Below, in pieces: positions 56,791 through 64,000 of a stretch of DNA of 64,000 nucleotides. This stretch comes from Mangifera indica (taxonomy: Eukaryota; Streptophyta; Magnoliopsida; Sapindales; Anacardiaceae). Where the stretch lies: NCBI RefSeq assembly GCF_011075055.1, contig NW_025401117.1:186001-250000 (forward strand), in the 5' to 3' direction. The translations under genes and the position numbers were made by a program. Each line of letters begins with the position of its first letter. Within the stretch, counting starts at the first letter, position 1. Under the pieces are notes generated by a model, which did no database searches, was not told the origin of the DNA, and worked only from the letters and a program-made list of their open reading frames with translations.

Positions 56791-58110
56791 TCGGTACATG
56801 TTAATATGATGTAAGTGATTAAAGTAAGTTGAATATGGTTTGAGAATCGAATCAATTCAGATTGAATGGTTGTATGTTGGAATATAGAATGTGGATCTTT
56901 TTGTGTGTTTGAGTTATAAGTTTGATGACGTGAAATTTGAGTTTGGATTTTTGGTATTATAAGGTATATGTATTTGGTAGGCAAGAATACTAGTGTATGC
57001 ATTTTGGTGCTTGTTATGTTGTGTATTAGACAAGAAATGTAGGGGGGTTGTTTTGTCAAATTATGGAAACTTAACAAGACATGCTTGTGCGTTCTTGGAG
57101 GAATTCTACCTATATAAATTGAAGCCACAAGAGTGCATAATTAGGAATGGGCACATGCTCGTGTGATATGGGACATAATGTACTATGATATTGTGACTTG
57201 TCACCAAGTTGTGTACAATGTGGTTATGAAAGCATCAGGGCTAGTCTATGTGACCATGATACCTTTGGATGATTATACATTGGTATAAGACACTTTAGCA
57301 TCTAGGATGCTTGTGCAAGTACTAATGATGGGCGTCATAGCATCTAGGATGCATGTGCGATAGTGAGAAAGATCTGGGGACTCACTACTCTTATGATATG
57401 GTATCCATAGCCCAAACCCAAAGCTAGATCAGTATATACATTAGGTAAACTTTATGATTGACATTTGGAATGTCTCATACTTTTACCAGACATCAAGGAC
57501 ACCGATGTGCATAATTTGACATTAGTCATTTGGGATGACACCACCATTAAAGGTTAGGTGTTGGGCACCAAGATGATTTGGATGGGAATCTAAGATGTTG
57601 CAAAAACATTTGAACACCATAAAGAGATTGATCGAGGGATACTTGGGAGAATATTGATGATTAGTGTTGCGTGCTTACCTATTTACTGAATCTATTTCAC
57701 TTAGCATTTTTCTTTGCTATTTTGTAAGTAGACTTAGGGAAAAGTGAGGCAACGATACGAAATCAGTGGGCCAACTTGGGGTAGCATATAAAGTAGCGGT
57801 GTTTTCACCATTTTTGCATACTGTGTTATAATTATGTATTTGAGTTTATCTTTGTAATTTATACACTTTGGTTTATGACTTTAGATTTCAGACTCTAGGA
57901 TTGGTATTATGTTTAATATTATTTATTACATTTTTGGGCTACTAGAAGAGAATTAATTTATCACGCAAGTTTATTATCTATATTGTAAGTCTAAGTGAGA
58001 AAGTCTCAAGTAGCATACTTCTTTGGATACCTATTCTAGGTAAAGGTATATACATGAAACAGAGTGTTACAAATTAGATATGTATTAGAATAGTCTTTTG
58101 GTAACTTAGG

Positions 58111-59970
58111 TGTTAGGGTAGATACTCTAGAGGTATTTGATTTGACATTTGTAATTATAACTTATCTCGTTAATTAATAAAAAGATTTATAGTTATTCAG
58201 TTCATATGCTTGTTTATTATATGATTGTGTGAATAACATGCCCTTAGAATGGTAGAACTATGTGAGAATCTTATGCATTATTAAGTGGTCATTCTAGAAA
58301 TGTTCATAATGCCGACATTATAATGACCAAAGACTACATGTAATGGTGTTGAGCAACCCTACTAAAAGATAGTGACTGTTCTCATATGTTAAAGATATTT
58401 GTTGATAGCTTGGTGTAACATCTGAGTGTATGGTGTAGATGTGTTCATTAGACTAATCTCACTAGAGGATATCGATATGGATGGTTACTCTAGTGTCTAT
58501 GAAACAAATCCTATAAACACTATGGGTGCATGTGATTGTTTGACTTAAGGTTGTTAGATTGCCTCATGTTAGGATCAATATGGTTTAACACTATCCAACA
58601 TATCGTCATAATAAGGGTTTGATAAAGGTAGTGATTGACCATATCGTGAGATGCATGAAGGCTATAGTTGATCAATAAAGGATTTGCTACTCTTGAGCAT
58701 AGGAGAAATTATATCATATGTGAATGCTAAAAGACATTCATGATTACTTGAATCTAAGGCTATAGTTATATGAGGTTATAACCTAAACTATATAAGTCAT
58801 TAACATGTATTAGCTCATATTGAGGAATTATTGAGACGACACACTTCTATGTCTCAGCCTTGAGAGATATAAGCTAAGTAAAAGATTGAATTACACGTAA
58901 CTGTGATATTGTAAAAGCTTATAGAGATGTTCATTGACATTCTATCGTTCAGGTGGCTATGACGCTTTGCTAAAGCCCAATCTTGGTCTGTGCTTGAATT
59001 CAACCCGAATTTAGACACTATTAGTTTGATAGAGTTAAGGGTCACATGCATTAAAGGGTTGATACGAACCAATAGGCAAAGATCATTTGACGACAATCTT
59101 AGGATCATGGAAAGAGTGAAACATATGGATGTGTTTTGACTATAATCATTTTGTATGCATGGTGCTACGTGACATCGTGCAAATACATTACATGGTTTTG
59201 ATTGGACCCATATACGAGTCTAACTAAGCAAGGCCAAATGATGGATGCAAGTCAACTGGTTGAGTTAACATATAGGTAATGTGTTTTAGTTAAACAAGGA
59301 TTCTTCAGAATCCTTATTTGATAGAAAGTTTAGTTGAGTTGGAATCCTAATTTCATTAAGATTCCTATACATCAAAACTTTCAATAAATTCAGAGTTTTA
59401 ATTTAATAGGAACTTTTGGACACCTTATCACCTAAGTTGTTAGAATTTTAACTAACTTCGGATTTTTGCACACCTTATAAATAAAGTTGTTTAGCTTGAG
59501 TCAAAATTTTGACAATAGGCAAACACATACATCTTTAACACATGTCTTCATACCTAGAACCTTGTTGATGTAAGTTTTCATTGTTATGACCTTTTTCTCA
59601 CTTTGTTGTGAACCTCGTTGATGTAAACTTCTATTATCATGGCTTTTTTCTCACTGTGTCATGATCCGATTTCTAAGATCCAATCGATAAAACCTTTAAA
59701 AGTCTTCTTTCTAGATCATCTCTCATTCATGTTTCGTGTGGATACCAATGCATCACCTCAAGAAGGTTGGATAATAATCATTACATAGTCACGTGAAATC
59801 TTGGAGGAGCCAACAACATAGGTATAATTTCTAAACATGTTATTTGTGTTTAACTTGTATATGAATCTATGCATTAAAACGTGCATCCTAAATAGGTTTT
59901 AGGATCTTTGATAATTTTTAAAATTTTAATTCTGCTACACTGCTGGTTAATAACACCTTAAAACCCTACA
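58111..59970 (+). repeat. 5' LTR of a plus-strand Ty1/copia element, 1860 bp
   Basis: It begins TGTTAGGGTAGATACTCTAG and ends TTAAAACCCTACA. The start matches the inverted edge at 25490 (TGTTAAGATAGTGCTCTATA). Directly after it is the primer site TGGTATCATAGCC (59972-59984). A 53-bp direct duplication lies at about 59561-59666. This is the most complete copy of the LTR family also seen at 21430-25490, 36720 and 40575-41089. Confidence 0.85.
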
Positions 59971-62100
59971 ATGGTATCATAGCCACCATTTAGGCATATT
60001 TTCATGATAATACACTTGTAAGTTTTTAATATATTTATATGTCATTGCATATAATTGATAAATAATCAAAACCCTAAAATTGGTAAAGTTGATTTGTAAT
60101 TGTGTTGCTGCACGATTTGTTTAGTTCAAGAACAACATAAAGATATGTTAAATTTATTGAGTGATTATTCCTAAAATTTTCTTGAGTTTTATTGTGGATG
60201 CAAGATTGAATATAAGATTAATAGACGGTCTGTCACATGAGCATGGTTTACTTGCCACTGTTGCTCACATGATGATTGACTTACCTTTACATGATAGCTC
60301 TTGGATTTCTCATCACTAGAAAGTCCAGACACTAAGGCTAGAAACACCACCTTGCATGGTTAGAAGGAAAACCAAATAGGGTAGTGTCATGCATAATAAA
60401 GCTGCTTCATGCCATAACGTATGCCTATACAAAAATTGTCCTAGAGTCAATGCCATAATAAAGCAGCTTGAGCTTCAGCCACTACGAAATGGTAAGGTAG
60501 GCATTGTCTTGTCTCTTTCTTGGTTAACAACGTCGAATGACACTTACTTAGGCAGTCTTGTCCAGGCTTCACATTGTCGTTAATACACTTACTAAACCTT
60601 GAACTTGCGCGTGGCTAGGCAATTTTTCTATCTAAGCTGTGATTGTTTTTGGTACAAATTGTGTACAGTGGTCTTCCATCATGCCCTTAACATGCCTCTT
60701 GAGATGCCTACATGCCCTTTGAGATTGAGAATTAGCTTTTGGTTATAGTTTCATTAAATTGGGACCAAAACTAAAATTTCTTTAAGTCTTGGGATTCAAT
60801 AATTATTTTTGCAATTTTTTTAGGATAAAAATGTAATTTAACACTTGGTTGATTAATAATTAAAATTTAATTTTAATTGGACATTTATGTATAGATGTAT
60901 GTATGCATGGTGACAAGTACATAGCCAACGAACCGATGTAAAAGATTATTTTATTTTATTTGGATTGTAATTCTTAAATAGGGTTTGTGTGCTCTACTTT
61001 ATTCTTTTCTTCTTTTAGACTAGGTTGTTATTTGATTTTCCTAGAATTGTGTAATTATTGAAGACTTGAGGTGAAAAAGCAAGCACGAAGACGAAAACCA
61101 AAGATAAAATATTCACCTAGGTTTACCAACTAGATTTCTCTTGGCTTGAGAGGTTTGACATTAGTTATAATCGTGTACTGACACATTTTAATTTTACGTT
61201 GTTGGATGGATATGAATGGTTATATTTTTCCATATATCACCTAACATGTGATATAAAATCTGATGAAACTAATTAATTAAAAACCATCAATTTATATATT
61301 AAGTCTAAGATTAAAATGGTGAATATAATACCCTAATTAAGCCCCTTGTTTGTTGGAACCTTGTTTGCCAAAGCAAATGGTACACCTCTACCAGGTGGAA
61401 AATTAGAAGATGTTCATATTAGGTCCAACTTAGCTAGTTTACTTTGTTTGTTCATCAAAGCAAAGGTTAAGTATATTAGAGGCATGAGTAGAGAATACAT
61501 TTATCGATACAATGTGATATGTAGTATCTACTATAATGATATAAGAGTCACATTTAAGGCTGCATGATTTGTTGGGCCAAAACCTAACTTAAGATTATGA
61601 GCTTTTAGTGAATAATTTGAAATTTGCTTATTCAATTATTCGAACTTGTTTGCCAAAGCAAAAGAGAGAATTAATGCAATGAGGTCTCAATCTACTAGAA
61701 GGTCATCGGAACTTTCCAAGTATAATAGTGAAGACTATCAGTTTGAGAAAAATAGTATAAGTATTTTAATTAATTAAATCTATAATTAAAATGAATATTA
61801 TTTATGAATAAAATTACTAATTATCTTTATCTATAAATTGTAGGCTCAATGGAAACAATTTCACTTATTAGTACAAGAGTTTTGTGATCATTTTGCATTA
61901 AGAAAAGAAGTTGTATATCCTTAAAAGGTCATTGTCCAAAAAACCTACTTCTGATGCCACCTAGGTAAAGAAAGATATTTTTAACAAATGTCTTGATAAC
62001 TCTGTGGAAGTTCAGTGCCTCATGTTGACTTTCATGAACACTTGAACTTTAAAAACAATATAAGGAAATTGATGTTTCATCCATACTTGGTCACCTTTGA
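59971..62100 (+). other. Primer site and long leader of the plus-strand copia element
   Basis: The primer site TGGTATCATAGCC is at 59972-59984. The following 2.1 kb is not recognisably coding. The segment 61340-61560 is shared with the minus-strand relic (43900-44060, inverted), so it is a family-specific leader. The frame at 61346-61567 (MFVGTLFAKANGTPLPGG) lies in that shared part. I do not recognise a function. Confidence 0.6.
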
Positions 62101-64000
62101 GAGCTATATAGCACTTATGCAAGGGTTGAACAATATAAGGTGACAAGTGCTTTGTTTAATTGTAAACTCTTCAAAGGAGGACAAGTTGGCCATCATATGG
62201 TTAAGATGATTGGCTATATTGAAAGGTTAGCGAGCTTAAGTATCATCATGGACAATGAGCTTACTATTGACCTGATGTTAAAATCCCTCTTTAAATCATG
62301 GGTTAATTTTATTATGAATTTTGACTTACACAAGAAGGAAAAATCCTTAAAGGAGTTTGTTGTATATGCTTAGGTAGGCTAAACAAAAAGTATGGATGGT
62401 AACTTTGAATAGCATGCATATGGTTAAAGCCTAAGTACTTAAAACCAAAGTAAAGGCAAAAGCAAGACTAAGGCCAAAGCTAAACCCAGGGCAAAGAAGC
62501 TACCTGATACTGTTACTCGACTAATAAGGGGTGTGGGGAAAAGAAAGGTTGTCTACTTGTATTATGACAAAATTGGTCATTGGAGAAGACATTACAAGGT
62601 CTTTCTAGATAACAAGAAGAAGAAACCAGCTAGACCTTCTATTTTAGTTATGTTTGTCATTAAGATAAACATTCTCTTTATTCATCCTAGATTGTAGACA
62701 TAAATATGGTTCTCATATTTGTTGTGATATGTAAGAATTATGGCACAGTGGATTGCTTGCTAAAAGAGAGGTTGACCTACAAGTTAGAAATAAAACACGT
62801 ATTGCTGTATTAAGCATAGGAATTTATTATCTTAAGTTGCCCACTAGGCTTGTTTTAGAATTAAATAATTGCTATTATGTTCAGTTTGTTTCTAAAAATT
62901 TAATTTTATGTTTATTTTAGATAAGCAAGGATATTCATTTTCGATTGCTGGTGGTATTATAACCATTAGCTTTAATAATATTTTTTATGGAATGACTAAT
63001 TTGCATAATGGTTTGTATATTCTAAAACTGGATAATGAAATTCTCAATGTGCAAAATAATAAATATTTGAAAACAAATGAATTGAATAACATATATCTAT
63101 AACATTGCAAGCTAAGCCATATAAGACCAAAACATTTGACTTCTAATCTTATAATGAATACGAATCATGCCTATTGGATAAGATGGTCAAAACACCCTTC
63201 TAAAAGAGTGACTAAATTGTTAGGAATCATTCATAGTGATGTGTTTAGGCCCATGATAGTGTATACTAGAAATAGGGAAGTCAGCTTCATCATATTTATT
63301 GAATACCTTAATAGATACCTGAAATGAACATGGGATAGTCTCTTAACTCACTCTTCTTGGTACATGACAACATAATAGTGTATCTAAATAGAGAAATAAG
63401 ACCTTGATGGAAATTATCAGATCCATTATGATTTTTATTGATCTTGCCATGTCTTTTTGGGGACATGCCTTAGAAATTGTTGCATATACATTGAACCATG
63501 TCCCGTCTAAATCTATGAATAAAACTTTATATAAGTTGTAGACTAAGCAAAAGCCCAATCTATAATACTTGAAGATTTAGGGTTATGAAGCTTATGTCAA
63601 GAAATTGACTTTGAACAAGTTAGACGTTAAGTCCAAAAAGTGTATCTTTGTGGGATACCTAACGGATACTGCTTCTATCACTCGAAGAAGCAAAAAGTCT
63701 TTGTTACTTGTACTGGTGTGTTCTCTTAGAATGAATTTATTCTTAAAAGGAAAAATGGGACAAAAGTGGAACTTGTTAAAGTTCTTGTTCCATAAGATAC
63801 GACAGATGTTAGAGAAGACAATATATTATCACAGATGATTGAACATGAGAAAGTTCCTCATCCTCGAAAGGAACAACTTTATAATACATAAGCGTTATAT
63901 AGATCTAAACAAGTATGCTGCGACCTAGAAAGATTTGGTTTTCTTATGACTTAGCATCGTGACGTATTGGTCGTTTCTGATAATGAACCTAAGACTTACA
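62100..64000 (+). pseudogene. Ty1/copia gag-integrase relic running off the window
   Basis: The Gag segment at 62140-62373 reads FKGGQVGHHMVKMIGYIERL and later DLHKKEKSLKEFVVYA. A degenerate CCHC knuckle (VYLYYDKIGHWRRHYK) lies near 62550-62600, with Cys positions changed to Tyr. A pre-integrase stretch (FNNIFYGMTNLHNGLYILKL) is at 62975-63040. Integrase sequence follows to about 63830, including KLLGIIHSDVFRPMIV and KLDVKSKKCIFVGYL. Stops and a deletion in the integrase make it inactive. It corresponds to the relic at 38890-40570. Reverse transcriptase and the 3' LTR should lie beyond the window. Confidence 0.82.

Larger units (their letters stand above)
46554..58071 (+). mobile_element. Old solo Ty3/gypsy LTR, split by the young gypsy element
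   Basis: The two parts are 46554-46655 and 56045-58071, together about 2.13 kb. The left edge reads TATAATACCTATAAATTTCTCC, close to the young LTR start but with TG changed to TA. The right edge is GAGTGTTACA. Perfect 5-bp flanks AATTA occur at 46549-46553 and 58072-58076. No primer site or coding region is attached, so this is a recombined solo LTR. It contains a donor-like ATAGGTAAAC (56460), a TA tract (56749-56787) and short hairpins (57298-57579). Confidence 0.85.

Overview
This is 64 kb of AT-rich nuclear DNA from a flowering plant, most likely a eudicot. The evidence is one spliced host gene with plant-type introns, set among Ty3/gypsy and Ty1/copia retrotransposons, Mutator-like elements (MULEs) and hAT elements. 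No bacterial or organellar features were seen. I cannot name the species from sequence alone.

The only host gene I can support is a plasma-membrane H+-ATPase (P3A type, AHA/PMA family) on the + strand, 15339-19978. It has 13 exons and an uninterrupted 954-codon reading frame. All signature residues checked are present, including a C-terminal YTV. It has a TATA box, upstream ORFs overlapping its start codon, and an AATAAA signal.

Left of the gene (1-14.7 kb) are DNA transposons: a MULE transposase relic (1-2199, cut by the window edge), a foldback MULE (2788-3719), and a decayed 9.4 kb MULE (5267-14696). The large MULE carries two convergent broken genes, a transposase on the - strand and a DUF1985/Ulp1-like C48 protease on the + strand. 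Two hAT elements with 8-bp target duplications are inserted in it. Its right end lies about 470 bp upstream of the ATPase TATA box.

Right of the gene (20.2-46.5 kb) is a retrotransposon nest. A - strand copia element (from about 21.4 kb to about 37.9 kb) was hit in its 3' LTR by gypsy LTR material (21655-24727). It was hit again internally by a decayed gypsy element (27067-36197), at whose edge a hAT MITE later landed (36200-36687). Next come a second foldback MULE (37916-38701), a + strand copia gag-integrase relic and another - strand copia relic.

From 46.5 to 58.1 kb an old solo gypsy LTR (target duplication AATTA) is split by a young, apparently intact chromovirus-type gypsy element (46656-56039). 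That element has 2317-bp LTRs that look identical, target duplication AAGGC, a primer-binding site, a polypurine tract and one open Gag-Pol frame of about 1508 codons. From 58.1 kb to the end is the 5' part of another + strand copia element.

The most unusual structure is a row of six tandem 14-16-nt mini-hairpins in each LTR of the young gypsy element. The stems differ in sequence but stay paired, and all loops end in AGTA. Looser hairpin rows occur in the two older gypsy LTR families. All boundaries and alignments were made by eye.
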